Source: Telmatherina bonti
Taxonomy: Eukaryota > Chordata > Actinopteri > Atheriniformes > Telmatherinidae
Reading direction: 5' to 3'
Assembly (NCBI GenBank): GCA_933228915.1
Contig: OW121821.1
Location: 37,662,898 to 37,726,897, forward strand
DNA: 64,000 nt
The notes below the pieces were generated by a model. It did not search any database. It saw only the letters and a program-made list of their open reading frames with translations, and was not told where the DNA came from. Of the stretch, positions 26,992 to 40,925 are shown piece after piece. The first letter of the stretch is position 1, and each line of letters begins with the position of its first letter. The position numbers and the translations under genes are program-made.

Positions 26992-28639
26992 GCAATGTTT
27001 GCTTTGCAAAATCTTTGCAATGATTGCATGAGTATGAACCCCTGGGTTTGGACATCAAACTACAAAGCTATTTTTTAAGCCATTGCTTAAAGTACCATGT
27101 TATGGTTTTTGCTTCTTTTTGTTGTCTAAAATCCATATTAGATGGAGCAACACAGCCTTGCAGGAGGCCATTCTGCTTTGTTCCATCACAAATTTAGTTA
27201 AGCTTAAATCTTTCCTGAACGTCTGTACTCGACTTTTCATCTGTAAACTTTTAATGCAGGAACAAAGTATCTGCAAACACAGGTGTAGACTCATTTAGGT
27301 TTTAGGTATTTTCAGCCTCGCTGTGCTAATTGAGACTTCTTAGCAGTGTTTGAGGTCTGGAAAATCACAATGATATTTAGGAGTTTTGTTTCTCCATCTC
27401 TGAATTCATGTAGCCACTAATTCAGCTTAAAAATTAGGAGATTGCAGTTTTCATGTAATGTTCCCAAACCCAAACTCAACAAATCATACAAACAAAATGT
27501 GTAATATCCGTAGTGATGGTTTTTAAGTTTTTCAAATAAAAGAAAAAGTAAAAGTATCTTAAAAAGTTAAAAAATGTTTTTTAAAAAAGTGCAGTCTCTG
27601 ATTATGGATGTTTAAATGTCTGAAATGCTTCATGTGTTTTTGTGACTGTATTAAGTTGAAGTCAAGCGTCTCAAGGACAGGAGACAAATTACTGGATGGA
27701 ATGTAATGAAGACACAACTCTCAGATGATTCATCACATTAATGAACCTCCATGCCTTCTATCTTCTCTGCCTTTGTGCACTGCTCTGGATGGCATACAGC
27801 CGTGCTTTATTGCATCTGATTGGAGGCCAAACATATGAGGCATTAGACGGTGCTGTTAGAGGAATACATGTTTATGATCTTGGCAGCGTGTTCCACATCC
27901 ATAAACTCCCATGAGGAGAATGAAGAGCTACACGCTGCTTGTGGAAATGTGGTTCTTATGGAAATTGCAGTAAGGGCTTATTGTGATGAAGGCTCTGTTG
28001 TTTGGGGAGAGGAAGAAAAACAAACGAAAATACATCTGCTTCATGTTGTCGGTGCTTTCCACTGAAGCTTTGACATCCACCTTGCTCACATTGCTCTGCA
28101 TCAGCTCTGTGTTGAAGGAAAAGCCAAAGCAAAACGGGAAAGTGTGGTTTATTTTAATGGGGAAATAAAAGAGGGGCAGTTTGTCAAGTTTCCACCTGAT
28201 GGTTGCATGTGTGTGCAGCGAGATACAGTGATTATTTTAACTGCAACTTGGAGTCATTTCAGGCTTTTAAACCAGCAGATGTTAACCTGGATGCTGCCTT
28301 TGTAGTTTCTGCCATCATTCCTCACTGTGCTCCCCTCAAAAAGTGTAATCATGTTCAAGCAATCAAGCAAGCCTCAAACACGCCACGGCCCGTTTCACAA
28401 AACACATAAGATAAGATTTCCTTTACATTTAGAGGTAAGGAAAATCAGGTGCAGAAAACACAAAATCATGTGCACTCCTGGAGCCACTATTACCGTGCAG
28501 CATCTACAGACTGAGAAACCAGACTGTACAAAATTTTCTTCCAGCCTGGAGCATCAGGTGAAAGCTGCTTTATGGCAACGCGTCACACACCAACAACTGC
28601 ATATTAACAAAGCAGCCTTCTGAAAGCACACCAGGGGAA

Positions 28640-28770
28640 GGAGGGAAGTGGGTGGTAGAAAGTGACAGAGCGAGATATGAGACAAGGGACAACCTTGGGT
28701 TGACTTTGACTGACTGGAGAGAGCTCCGAGAAAAGACAGAATGTAAAGCAGATGCTGACTTGGTGTTTAT
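28640..28770 (+). repeat. Dispersed repeat family R1, copy 3
   Basis: Core TTGACTTTGACTGACTGGAG then AGAGCTCCGAGAAAAGACAG and CAGATGCTGACTTGG. It extends upstream through a purine-rich lead also present in copy 4. Confidence 0.6.
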
Positions 28771-31700
28771 TATGCTGCTTTAAATGTGAAGTTTTTGTAT
28801 GCAGAGGCCAGTAGGCGATTTAACGGATTTAATTCTCGCATTTTTGCAGAAATTGTCTGATCAGTGTAGGATTGAAATTTACACCACAGTCTTCAAGAAT
28901 CTCCACCTTCTAGAAACATGCTACAAATAAAATAAAACACAGATTTCCAGTTTACTTTTGGCTTCACAGACATGTTTACCCAACCAGCCTTCCATGTCCA
29001 GCAGTGAGGTTTTCTCCACTAGAAAATTTCCCCTGGGAATCACCTGTGAATTGAAACAAAAAAAAAAAGCGTCGGTGAAATTCTCTGCACTTTCTCCCGA
29101 CCACCTCCAGTGTTCATGTATGAAAATGTTTTTTTCCATAAACATTAGATTCATCCATCCAGGTCATGCAATCCTAAGAGCTTGAATAAAAGACATGTCT
29201 TAAAGACCCAGCAAAGTTGCTTCAAGGTTGTGAAATAGCTTTTGATTCTTGTTGTTGGTGATTTTGCGTGTTGTGGTCACTGTATGGAAAACTCATTTTG
29301 CATCTATTACATCACTAACTTTCCTGTGGTCGCTGACATCTGCAGCCATTTATACACCAGCAGATACGAATACAGCGGAGCCTTTTGACAGATTAAGGAA
29401 CAAAAAACTTCAAATCCAGCTGAGACGTTGAACATGTGGTTGATGTATCCATGAAGTAACAACATCTATCAGCGTGGGTCAGTGTGGTTTAAATCCGTTT
29501 CTCATATCTTATTTTGCCCTCCTGACCCCTCCCTCCTCTCCTCCCAGTTCAAGGCAATAAATTCATCAACACACACTGGAAGGGGATGCTCATAACAACT
29601 GTAACCACAGTGTATTAGACAATACTCTGTTGCTTCACCATTGCACCATCCTCCCACCGCATCCTCGAGGTCATCCTTCACATGATTACTCCCTCCACAT
29701 TTCTTTTGATGCATGGGAACACGGCTGAAGTCCTGCTGAGTTGAAAGCGGTTGAGCTTGTTGAAAGAGTAAATCGTTTGGCAAGTCAGGAGATGGGTGCA
29801 GAGGAGATGCATGAGAGGGAGTGTGTGTTGAGGGTGGATGCGAGATGAAATGAATGAGGAAATTCTCTGTTGTGTGTGACGGAAAGCGCTGCATGACGTT
29901 TGGTTTTCTGTCAGCTCACAGAAGTCTGTGAGCTTTGGGAAATGGGTGTGTACCCAAAACTCTCACACACTCACAGACACATTGAGACATTTCCTACACA
30001 AACTTGTGAGGATCCTCCTGTCGAAGCTTATCTGTCCATCCGAGGTGTAGCTGGACATCCAGGTGGTGTTTTTTTTACTGTATTAATCAGAGGAATTTCT
30101 ATGAGCTACTCACCAACTTTGAATCATGACCTGGTGGCTGCAAATGTTCAGAAAGCTCCACATCAGTCAGTTCTGCTCTTTTAGTCCAAGTTAACAACTT
30201 TCTGTAAGTTTGTCCACTCAGACAGCTTTCTCCTTTTAAATCTACTGTCAGCAAGCCAGTAATTTATTCAGCATTTTTTCCTAATTTTATTAGAAGAAGA
30301 TCCTCATATTTTAATTTAGGTCAAGTGTCTTAAACAATCAGTTTCACATCTTCATTCTTAATCTCAATCTTTATTATTTTATATATTAATATATTTTAAT
30401 CTATTAAAGTTATATAGTTTTGATTTAGATTTCTATCAGAAATTAAGGATCTTTCTCAATCAATACCAATTGGTTCAGTTTTAAATCAATCATTAACTTA
30501 ATGACTTCATGTAAAGGAACAAACTTATCTTAGACCTTGATTTAATTTTATTGACAGAAAACTCGATAACTGTGTAATTTAAGCATGTTTAAAATTGTTA
30601 TTATGAATTTAGTTTAACTTACACACCTTACACATTTCTGAAGCATTTTCATGCAGAAAGTAGCACAAAACTACTTCCTGTAGCAAGTTGGAACATTAGG
30701 TTAATTCTGATTAAAGAAGGAAAAATCAGGAAAAGTCATTTTGGTACCAAGACAAACATTTTATTTTATTTTTTTTATCAAATCTTATTTACAATTTTTA
30801 TTTTATTTATTTTGTATATTCATTTTTTTGCTTTTATTAAATTTAGTTTAAATGTATTTTTAATTTAGTTTGATTGATTTTGTTTGTTTGAATAAATCGT
30901 ATATTGTTTTATTTGTGCTGGATTTTTATGATCCACATTTGTTTTGTCATAGTCCTAATCAGTCTTATGTATTTGTCATGTGTGCAACGTTACGATGCCC
31001 TTCTGAATGTGAAAATAATCTGTTTAGATCATTCACGCCATCTGCGGTACGTCAGGTTTCAGACAGGGTTTACGTCCATTTGGAAGTCAGACTTAATGGA
31101 AAAGTGGGTGGAAATCTGTAAAAGCTCCTCCAGTATTCAGAAAATCTTTTAAGGTGTTTCTGTCTGATTTAAAAGAAGAGTTTTTTTTCTCCTTTGTAAG
31201 GCTAAAATTTGCTCAAAATAAATCTGCATCCACCGGCATGCTCACTTAGAGAAATGCACCATGTTTAGGAAGAAGGTGGACCCCTGCTTTGCTCGGCTGG
31301 TTTACAATCGTCCAATCACACAGAGAGGAGCACAATATGCAGGAGATGACTAAATAAACACAGCTGAACACGTGGAATACCTTTTCCCCATTTTTCTCTC
31401 ATATGTCTGAGACAAAAAGGTTTGGTTTCTCCCTTCTTCCGGCTTCTTGTTGCTTCTACTTTGCTGTTTGTTACGATCTTGCGTTTCTTGCTGATGACTC
31501 CACACAGCCAAGTTTATTCACTCCTAAAGGACACGGATGTGCCTTTGCTTGGAGGTTTTTCCAACCTTGCTTCACAGCTGGATGGAAACCCACCTGTTGA
31601 GTCTGTCTTTTCAGAGCGAGCTAGTCTTTTGATTGGATTCAGATCTTTAATCCATGTTGAATTTGAAACTAGTCCTCGGAGCTACCCGGCGAGGAATGAC

Positions 31701-32179
31701 CACTCCGTCCTTTCAGCGAGTGTCCAAAACCAAAACCGGTTCTCACAAGGGCACTGACACAAATTCACACAAGTATGAACCACCAGGAAAGAAGAAGTAC
31801 CCCCTCTGTCCTTTAATCCAGCAGTCTCTGCAGCCTCGGCCAATCATCGAGCAGCTCTGACAGCAGGAGCAGAGCTGATCTGAAAGCAGGAGCGGAGAAG
31901 ATTAGGACCTCATTCCCTCCTTCTCTCTGTGCCCCTTCATCTTTTCCTCCCTCTGCCCTTCATCTCCTCGTCTCTCTGCTCTCGGACCACGGGAAACCTG
32001 CACACCCAACTCCCTTTTCCTTTTCCCCAACACTTCCTCATTTACTTCCCACCATGTCTGCCTTGTCTCAGTTTGTCCTTTCTCCTACTTTTCTCCTTTG
32101 TCTTGCTGTTTTGTCAGCCTCTTTTTCTGTTGCAGGATTCAACCATAGTTGTTTGGTCACATTAGCATAATCCTCTCCT

Positions 32180-32180
<1 letters not shown>

Positions 32181-32212
<32 letters not shown>
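32181..32212. repeat. (CT)n microsatellite in a pyrimidine-rich stretch
   Basis: A CT dinucleotide tract sits within about 300 bp of strongly pyrimidine-biased sequence (from about 31.9 kb), which gives a spurious open frame of Leu/Ser/Phe/Pro. Confidence 0.9.
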
Positions 32213-32218
<6 letters not shown>

Positions 32219-33095
32219 TCATGCAATGCTTGTTCAGTCCTTTCCTCCTCCTCCCTCCTAAATATTTACTTCCCGCTCAGTAAACCAGCCGAGCACACTT
32301 GTTCACACAGAAGAGGACATGATTAGAGGCTGATTGAGGGCAGAGAAAGTGACAAAAGTAAAAAAGGGAAACAAAGCGGTTTTTAGTCTGGAGCCTGGCT
32401 TTGTTGTCCTTAGAAATCCTCAACAGGCTTGTTTGAGTCGGTTTTAATGTTTGTGAGTAATTAAACGCAGCAGAGATGATGGAGAGAAGCTTTGCAGGTA
32501 TTTTTGAAGTTTGCGTTCCTTGTTTACATACTAAAACTTGGATCTTTTCGTTCACGCAAGCCGTGTATTAACACTCGGTGTTGTGATGCTTTGCCAGGTG
32601 ATTTTGGAATTTGGCAGCAGGCATCAAACCTCCTTCAGCTTTATTACTCGGAAACCTTGTGTTGTTTTGCCAGACTCTGAAAGAAAGAGGAGGGAGTTTT
32701 GTTGCAGAACTAATGTTTGTTGTACGCCGCTAAATCTGTTTGCTAAGCTCTTGAATCAACACGGTGGTAGGATTTGGTACCGTTGTGTACTCCACTCATG
32801 TACTACATAAGCAGCATTATTGTGACGTTAACCTGATGAAGATCTTTCTATGAATAAAAAACAAAAGCTGCTTTTTCTCATTAGATGAACACATGAATTA
32901 GAAGGTCATATTCAAATGAACAGATGAAGCTTTGTGGAGTTTTCTAGCTTTTTGTCCCACTTGTGCTTCATAAAGCTATAATAATATTATTTATATAGCA
33001 CTTTTTACACAATAAATGTAGCACAAAGTCCTTTACACAAGCATAAGCACACGCACAAATGCTCTCACACACACACCTATACACACAAACAGGCA

Positions 33096-33125
33096 TGTAT
33101 AACACCAGTCAAAAGCCCGTCCACG
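33096..33125. mobile_element. Tc1-type terminal repeat fragment
   Basis: AACACCAGTCAAAAGCCCGT resembles the same fish Tc1-like terminus as at 23957-23985, but with mutations. Confidence 0.3.
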
Positions 33126-33558
33126 CCTTTGTCTGATTATATACATATATATTGCATTTGTACATAGTCACAAAAAATGTGTAGCTGTTGCCATGGAAAT
33201 AGTTATTAACCAAAGCTAATTCTCAGCTCTTGTTCCTGGTTGGGTCTTTCTACAGTACATTAAAATACAACGATACATTATAAAACCCGCATAAAACTCA
33301 CCGAAAAAGTTTCTTTGATGGGTTGTACACATTCAGTAATTGGACTATGCTCTTATATCTTCACAGTTTGTGGTTAGTTCCGTCATTTCTCATCAATACA
33401 GACATTTTGAATGACGCTACACTGATCAGGAATCGTTTATACCGGGAACTTTCAGGGCTGCAGCAACATTTTGGCTTTGAGTCAAACAGTAAAGGATCAA
33501 ATGTGGGAGTTATAACTAATTATTAGCTTTTGATTCTCTGGCAAAATCTGCAGTTTAC

Positions 33559-33906
33559 TAGGGGCGTGGCGATATGCTTTTGTTTCGATTTGATTCCAAT
33601 TTTTTGGGTGCCGATTCCATTTAAATTGTGATCCTCACAATTCTCCAATATTGCAGATTTTTGTAGATTAAAAACAAAAAAAATGTATAAACTTTTTTTT
33701 TTGTTTTGCTCGTCATTTTTCTTCATTTCAATGAGTAAAAAACAACACAGAAGCCAGACCATCATTTTGCTGCTATAATGCCCAAGAACACAAGTAAAAA
33801 ATAAAAAACGGTAAAACAAAAAAAAAACAAAAAAAAAAAAGATTTTTAAATTGTAAAGAAAAAAATTCCAGATTTCTGATTTTTTGATTTGATTTTCCCA
33901 CCCCTA
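33559..33906. mobile_element. Non-autonomous hAT-type element with 8-bp target-site duplication
   Basis: The element begins TAGGGGCGTGG and ends CCCACCCCTA (reverse complement TAGGGGTGGG). It is bordered by identical octamers CAGTTTAC at 33551-33558 and 33907-33914. Eight-base duplications and these ends are diagnostic of the hAT superfamily. The interior is A/T-rich with no coding frame, so it was mobilised in trans. Confidence 0.85.
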
Positions 33907-35539
33907 CAGTTTACCAACATTATTTCAGGATTTCAGCACTTGTTGTGTCTGACACATTTCAAGAGACATAATCATCGGATTAAATGACAATGATGACTGA
34001 TGAGCTACTTGTAGGTAAAAGGTAAAAACAGAGGTGTGTTACGGGTTTGTTCTTTCCAGGTTTAATGCTTTGTTAACTAAAAACTTATTTACATGAACCA
34101 GGGCCAGAAATACGAAGGTGTGACTTATTATTCCTGATTTTCCACTACAGAAACTTTGAGGTATAACTTTGATATTCCCATTAGATTTTGTTTTGTGATG
34201 AATGTTCTTCCAGGGTTGGAGGCTTAATTTTGTATTTTTCTGAGTAATTAACCTAAGATTAACTGATTTCTGAAGCATTCATCTAATGTCGCGGAACAAG
34301 ACAGACAACCACAGCTGTGTTTGCTTTTGGTAAATCTTATGTGTGTGAGTCAGAGTACACAAGCGTGCATGTTTGTTACCTTCCTCAGCTTCTGTCTGCA
34401 ATAAAAGCTGAACTGGGACAGATTCAGTCTTTTCTTACTTCTGGGATGGTTGTGCTGACGTAAAACGCGTTAAGAACCACTGGAGAGTTACTGGAAATCC
34501 ACTGCAGCCAACATTGACTGCATAGTTTTTTTTATTCTTTTGACATCTTTTGAAGGAATTTCCTTCAGTTCTTGGTTGATTTAAACTAATTTGGTGACTA
34601 TTATCCTTTTATCCCTTCTTATACTTCCAGAACTAATCATACTTGGGCAGTAATAGTCCAAGTATGATATGTACAGAGATTAATTAATAGCTTGATATGG
34701 GTGTTTAAATGTTAGAAATGTTGACGCTGCATAAATTCCATCTTTCTTCAGCTTGTGACAGATAATCCCAGCAGCCTTATAATGTCATAATTAGACTGCA
34801 TTAGAGCATTTCCTGTCATTCAGCCTCTTAAGAAAATGTGTGGGCTGAGTGGATGATAGTTCTTGAGTGTTACTCACTGGGGTTAAGCGCTCAGCAGAGA
34901 TTCGTCATGGCAACAAGCAAATGTTTCAGCATTAATCTGCTGTGATGGACTGAGAAGTGTCTCGGGAAGATGGTTGCATTGCAGATCTTTCACACACTCG
35001 TGGAAGTCTGCTGTTCATTCAGTAAATCTGTTGTTACCGAGGAATGTCGGGTTGGAGTTGAGTATTTGAATTTCTCTTCATTTCAGAAGCTAAATGAAAA
35101 TATTGTTGTGTTATTTACATTTACAAAACTACTCGTTAATTAGGTTTTTAGGAATTTTAATCTTTTTAACGAAACTTGTTCAAACCTGAGTAGACGTAAT
35201 CAGAATAGCCATAGACTTGCTTTTTATCTTGTGACCATCGGTCTGAAACTCTTCTAGGTACAGAAAATGATGGTAATTCCTCTTGATTTTGTTTCTTAAC
35301 ATTTTTATGCATTTTTGGTAAATATGAACAACTAAGAACGGTTCTCGACAGGACACATTGTAGCTGACAAGTGGTTGTCCTGTAGGACTGCAAAGTCCCT
35401 CTGTTTTTATTTGGTTTAATAAAACACTTGGGGCCAGATTTACTAAACATGGGTGATGAGTAGTAAGTGTTAATATGAATGTTCAGTTCTGACAGGACAT
35501 CCTAAAACTGACGCAAAAGCTAATGCTAATGCAAAACAA

Positions 35540-36082
35540 AGGTCATATGGCAGCCTCTTAATATTAAGTGGGTCCTCCTCATGGCACTAAAAGACCTTTA
35601 GCTGGTCAGGGGATGGGCAAGGCGCTTCAAAAAGTGTCATGGATCCTCTGATATCTGGGCTTTAGCCGTAGGTTCTGCTTCAGATTAATGGGTGGGTGCT
35701 TTGTGGATTTGGCTTGTTCACCATCACATCCTGTTGAATAGACATATGAGGATTGTGGTGGAGGCTGTATGGACATCTTAGACTCTTTGTTGACTTCTTT
35801 AAGGCCACTGCTGTCCTGCTGGAGGAGGCTGTTAATGTAGTGGGATGCTTTGAGGGTGTCTCGCTGGTCTGCGTCAGTGTTTAGGATCTGTGGGAAGTGA
35901 CACCGTGACTTCCATGTGAATGGCAGGCTGCAGGTTTCCCACCAGAGTGTTGTAGAACATGATGAACGGTTATACTGTTCAGTGGTGTCGGTGTTAACAG
36001 CTGCCTGGTTGAAGCCTGAACGTGTTTGGCTCAGATCACCGGAGTTTATCAGCTCACTTTGATTAATAAACTCCCACATCAC
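35540..36082 (-). mobile_element. Tc1/mariner-like transposon relic
   Basis: Plus-strand sequence such as CTTAATATTAAGTGGGTCC, ATCCTCTGATATCTGG and TCCATGTGAATGGCAGGCTG followed by GGTTTCCCACCAGA parallels the antisense strand of a very common fish Tc1-like element, in the right order. A 151-codon frame on the minus strand (35627-36082) is a chance or residual product of this relic and lacks an intact transposase. Family match is from memory. Confidence 0.55.
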
Positions 36083-39030
36083 TGTGTTATCTGACTATAC
36101 CTCCCAGATTGTTTCTTTTATTTTTATGTCCTCAATGACTTAATGATAATAGAAGAAAAATGGGAAGAATGTTGAGAGACTTGCCCAACGATCCATCTCT
36201 GCAACGTTTATATAATAGCTATCATTTTTAATAGACGTAATTGTCTGTAAATAAACCACCTGATGTGGTTTTGTAACTTGTATTTCTCTTCACTCGGGGA
36301 CAGTAAAGGTAACAACGTTGCTTCTATATTGATAGGGTAATATGATGCAGTCTTGGCATTTGTGTTTAATTTCAGTTTATCAGTAATAAAGATTTTTCCT
36401 CCCACTTGTGATCAACCTGCACAAAGGAACAGAAAAATAACTACAAACTAATTTTGTATTTAGGATCTGGGCTTTTTCCTCAACCCCACTGGGAGCTTTT
36501 ATATCTAAGAATAGTTCCACTCCTGGAAATACATCTGTTTTTATTTTAATTTATTTTATTTATATTCCCATTAGCTTGCAGCAGCTAGCTGCAGCTATTC
36601 CTCCTGGGTTGTTTTTTTTTTTTTAGTTAAATACAGTTAAGATTTACATGTATTCATGTTTGCCCACTGTGGAACCAAACGGCCCTTCACCAGTTTCCTT
36701 TAAAAGGCTTACTGGTATACTCTCCCTACGGTCTTGTATGGTGCAGATTTTCCATTTGCTTCTCAATCTGACAGAATATTCGACCATTTTCTGTGATCAG
36801 AGTTGCTTTTTACGGCTCTCTTCCAGAAAAACTTGTCATTGGAAGATTCACTAACAGAATAATGAGCCAGAAAAACTTTTGCAGCTTGAAATTTAACATC
36901 TTATTTACATATTAGTACATTTTTATTATCAAGAAAGAGACAAAATTCCTCTGTAGCGTTCTGTCAGTACTTATATATATATATGTATACTGCAACATTT
37001 GCTGCTGTTCTGTAACAGTCAGCAATATACAGCATTTATTTACATTTCCATCTGTTCTACTCAACATATAGTTGTAGTAAATAAGTAAATCCATGTATAT
37101 GGTTTTGGCTTTGAGGGGTTTTTAGGCTTTTTGTGACTGTAATTTAAAAGTTATTGTTAACCTCAGAAAGTTGTTTTGGGGAGTTTTAGGTGGTTTATGA
37201 AAACTGATGTTCAGCAGAAGGGATGTTTATCACAGAGGTGAACAAAGACAAAAGGCCATCACAAAAGTCACGGCGGGACACTCGGGCAAGAAAAACTGCT
37301 GGTACAAACGCTCCGCTCTGACGGAGAGAAATATGCGCTGGCTACCGACCAGAGCTGCTTAAGATCAGATAAGCCACCGCTGTCTGGGTGGAAAAAGGAG
37401 CAGAAGAAAAGAGGGAGAGAAAGAGGGGATTAGTCTGAGTTTGAGACGGGAAAAGAGAGATGCTTTTAAAAGCTGAAAGAGGTTGAAAAGCATCGAAGCT
37501 CAGTCCACTACGCCGCTTCATACTGGGTTTGCTTGTTGTTCAGACACGTCTCTTACTGGGAATGTATGAAGCTCCATGAGCAGTCCTCTGATAATACACA
37601 GAAATGTGATTCTTCAGTTCCAAAACCATCAAAATGACTCCATAAAAGACACATGAATGAACTTTCTTTTAGTCAGTTTGTATCATGGAAGTATAAATGT
37701 TATTTTATTTGCTAAGAACGATTCATTTTATCAGTGAAAATCGTTTGTTTTGACTTGTCTCTAAAAAATTAAAAAATATGTTCAAACAGGTGAAAATTAA
37801 AATATTTTTAGATTTAAATTTCCTTTTCAAACCTTTTCTAACTTGTCTGGAAATGAAATTAGACATCGAACTGAGAATTGTTTCAAACTTTGTGTTGATA
37901 TTGACTGACAAGACAAAATCCAGACTTCAGACGTGCTGAACGTTGATGTGACCCAAAACACACAACCTACTTACCTGTACAGCAGCAGGACACAGTGATG
38001 AGACTATCTAACCTCATATCTGTGAACTTATCACACTCTCACCTCTTTAAAGACCATTCAGAGATCCCATTCCACCTCCTGGAGTCCACGTGTTTCTTTT
38101 TTTATCCCTTTCTCTGTGTCTCTCATCTGTGCGTCGTCCCATCCTTTAAGTCTGTGCGTTAAGCGACGCCTCGGCAGATATATTAATCCCATTAGAGGCA
38201 CTTGATTCCGCTGCTCCACAGTAAAGAGGGGCCATTAACTCTGCTGCTCAAGGCCACTTAAAGACGAGCACATACTGTACACCTTCATAAAGACGAGATT
38301 TATGCAAGTCAGACGTTCACATCGTTCCGCAATCAGGAAAGATGCTTCATCTGCAGAAATCAGCATTTTCACTTGTTCATGGAAGAAATAAAAGACTGAG
38401 AAGAAACTGAATGCACAGACAAAAAACATGCAAATGAACTTTATATCCATGCCTGAAAGAGCCCCGATTTTTGGCTCTGTGATGACGAAACAAGGCGTTT
38501 GTTCATCACAAACGCACACATATTATTTTCCTGTTACCTCCGGCAGACTCTTGCAAATTAAAATTGTTTTCATTGTTTTTAATCTGATTTTCTTTGCCTG
38601 CTTCGGACAGTTTCAGCCTCCACCCTGACACAGAGAATTTAGCTTTAAAATCTCCTGAAAGTCTCGATAATCAGGAAGTTTTAGTTGGTTTCTTCGCTCT
38701 GCATTGCAGTTTCTGTTTGAAACACTAACTCAGTGTTGGAGAAGCCACCCTTCCTTCCTTCTCATGGCTCCTGACGTCAGGAGATGCCGACACTCGCTAA
38801 ACTAAGCAGTGGTTTGACCGGACAAATGATTCATTTTTTCATTAAAACATTCTGTTGATTATTTTTCTAAAAAAAAAACCTCAAACTTGAACAGAAATGA
38901 TTTCTGAAAAACGATTTCAAATTGCTGTTTGTGTTGATCAGCGCTGCGATCGACTGCAGGCTGCGTTACGTCCGTCTGCTTTCGTGTCCGTTTGTGCAGC
39001 AGATAAAAGACAGACTTGTGATGATGGGGC

Positions 39031-39036
<6 letters not shown>

Positions 39037-39068
<32 letters not shown>
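39037..39068. repeat. (TG)16 microsatellite
   Basis: Perfect TG tract. Confidence 0.92.
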
Positions 39069-39070
<2 letters not shown>

Positions 39071-39612
39071 ACTGTGGGAATGAGTGTGGAATGCTAGTGG
39101 GAATTCTGGAGCTCGGATGAGAAAAGCTCATCAGTGAAGGTCAGAATGTGTGTTTTCTGTCTGTGTGTTTATGCCCTGACACATGTGAACCAGTCAGCTC
39201 TCAGGAGGATGAACATTCAGAGGAAGTGCTTCGGAGTGTGAGTCAGACAAACATTTTGTGTGTTTGTGTTGCTTCATGACTTCAAAGTGACAGTTTGGGC
39301 TGTGGATGAGCCGCTCCAGCAAGCGACTTAAAATCGCGATGCATGTGTGTTATGTTGTCGTTATTTAAGCGTGGATGACAGACGGGTCTGATTATTGGAA
39401 ATTTCAAACCTCGCCCAGGTTTGCTGAGGCATCATTCTGTGAATGCGCTTGCTTCGTCCTGACCTGGTAAAATACACTGATGTGCTACTAGATCAGGTAT
39501 CTGCAGGTGTGAAGGAAGAGGAGGACGCAGGAGCTCAGGAGCATCTTTAAATGAACAACAAACAACACAAGTGGATAAAAAAAAATAGTGTTAGAAGGCT
39601 CATACGGGTATA

Positions 39613-39791
39613 ATGTGTGTGTGTGTGTGTGTGAGAGAGAGACTGAGAAATGCGGCGGTAGTGAGAAAAGCTGTGCTGAGCTGAGCAGAATCTGTGTGAT
39701 AAGAGAGATCAAAACACCCGGAGACCTCATCAGCCTTCCCAGCATGCTCCCTGCTGATCCACCTGATAACAGGCCAAGAGGCCACGCCCAC

Positions 39792-39824
<33 letters not shown>
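39613..39824. repeat. Two short (TG)n tracts, the first with a (GA)n extension
   Basis: TG at 39613-39633 runs into GAGAGAGA. A second TG tract is at 39799-39824, immediately 5' of the Tc1 relic at 39.94 kb. Confidence 0.9.
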
Positions 39825-39939
39825 TTGTTTTACTTCTATTCACTTCAAATCAGTTCTGCACCAGATCAGTTTTGGTTTGTTTTGCCTTTGTATGTATTTA
39901 TCATGAGTCCAACTGTTGTTGTTAATCTAAAGAGCTGAT

Positions 39940-40925
39940 CAGCCAATCAGGTGCCTGCATTTCATTGCATTTAGTCATGCAGACATGGGCAAGACGACCC
40001 GATGAAGTTCAAATTGAGCATCACTGTGAGGAAGAAATGGGATTAAAGTAAGTTTAATCATGGCATAGTTGTTAGTGGTGGATAGGCTTTACTGGGAATT
40101 TCACCCACAACCATCTCCAGGGTTTACAGAGAATCATCCAACATGCCTCACTGAGGTCAGAGGTCAGAGGAGAATGGACGGACTGGTTGGAGATGACACA
40201 AAGGCATCAGGTCGTCAGATAATCACTGGTTCCAACCAAGATCTGCAGAACATCATGTCTGAACACACAACAGGTCCAGCCTGGAAGCAGATGGTCTCCA
40301 GCAGCAGAAACCACAGCGGGTTCCCTCCTGTCAGTAAGAACAGGAAACTGAGGCTACAATTCACACAAGATTCATCAGAACTGGACAATAGAAGATGGAG
40401 AAACGTTGCTGGTCTGATGAGTCTCCAGTTCAGCTCCACATTCACATGGTAGGATCAGAATCTGCTGGACAACATGGATCCATCCTGCATGATCAATTGT
40501 TCAAGCTTTTAATGGTGGAATGGTGTGAGGGATACTTTCTTGGCCTATTTTTTACCAACTGAACATCATCTAAACACCTCAGCCTACCTGAGTCCTGCTG
40601 CTGACCATGTCCATCCCTTCATGAGCACAGTGTAGCATCTTCTGATGGAAACTTCCAGCAGGATGATGCACCATGTCACCATGACGATGAGTTTATGGTC
40701 CTCCAACGGCCTCCACAGTCACCAGATCTGCATCCAGCAGAGCAGCTTTGGGATGTGGTGGAACGGGAGATTCTCATCATGGATGTGCAGCAGCTGTGTG
40801 TAGCTTCCTTTTTTCCTTCCCCCCCCCCCCCCCAAATCTTGTTGAATCTATGACACCAAGAATTACGGCAGTAATTCGGCACTCCTCCATCCTTGTAACC
40901 AATAAAGTGGCCGGGGCTCCGTATA
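39940..40925 (+). pseudogene. Degenerate Tc1/mariner transposase and 3' terminal repeat
   Basis: The segment follows a fish Tc1-like element from TGCATTTAGTCATGCAGAC-type leader sequence through the transposase to a terminal AATAAAGTGGCCGG (about 40903-40916). Recognisable fragments include FQQDDAPCH, then PPQSPDLHPAEQLWDVVEREI carried by the nucleotides of 40715-40773, and NLVESMTPRI. The third catalytic acid of the DDE domain appears retained (PAEQLW). A small deletion after CCATGTCACC, frameshifts, stops and a 15-base C run (40819-40833) leave no full reading frame. It is inactive and sits inside lrp4 intron 2. Confidence 0.8.

Noticed and set aside
31929..32165. 78-codon hydrophobic frame that looks like a membrane protein
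   Set aside because: It is the translation of a CT-rich low-complexity tract (Leu/Phe/Ser/Pro) with no coding signature.
35627..36082. 151-codon minus-strand frame as a gene
   Set aside because: It lies in a decayed Tc1/mariner-like segment and carries no intact transposase motif.
37200..37450. SOX-like AACAAAG motifs and conserved-looking sequence as an enhancer
   Set aside because: Motifs this short occur by chance, and without cross-species alignment there is no support.
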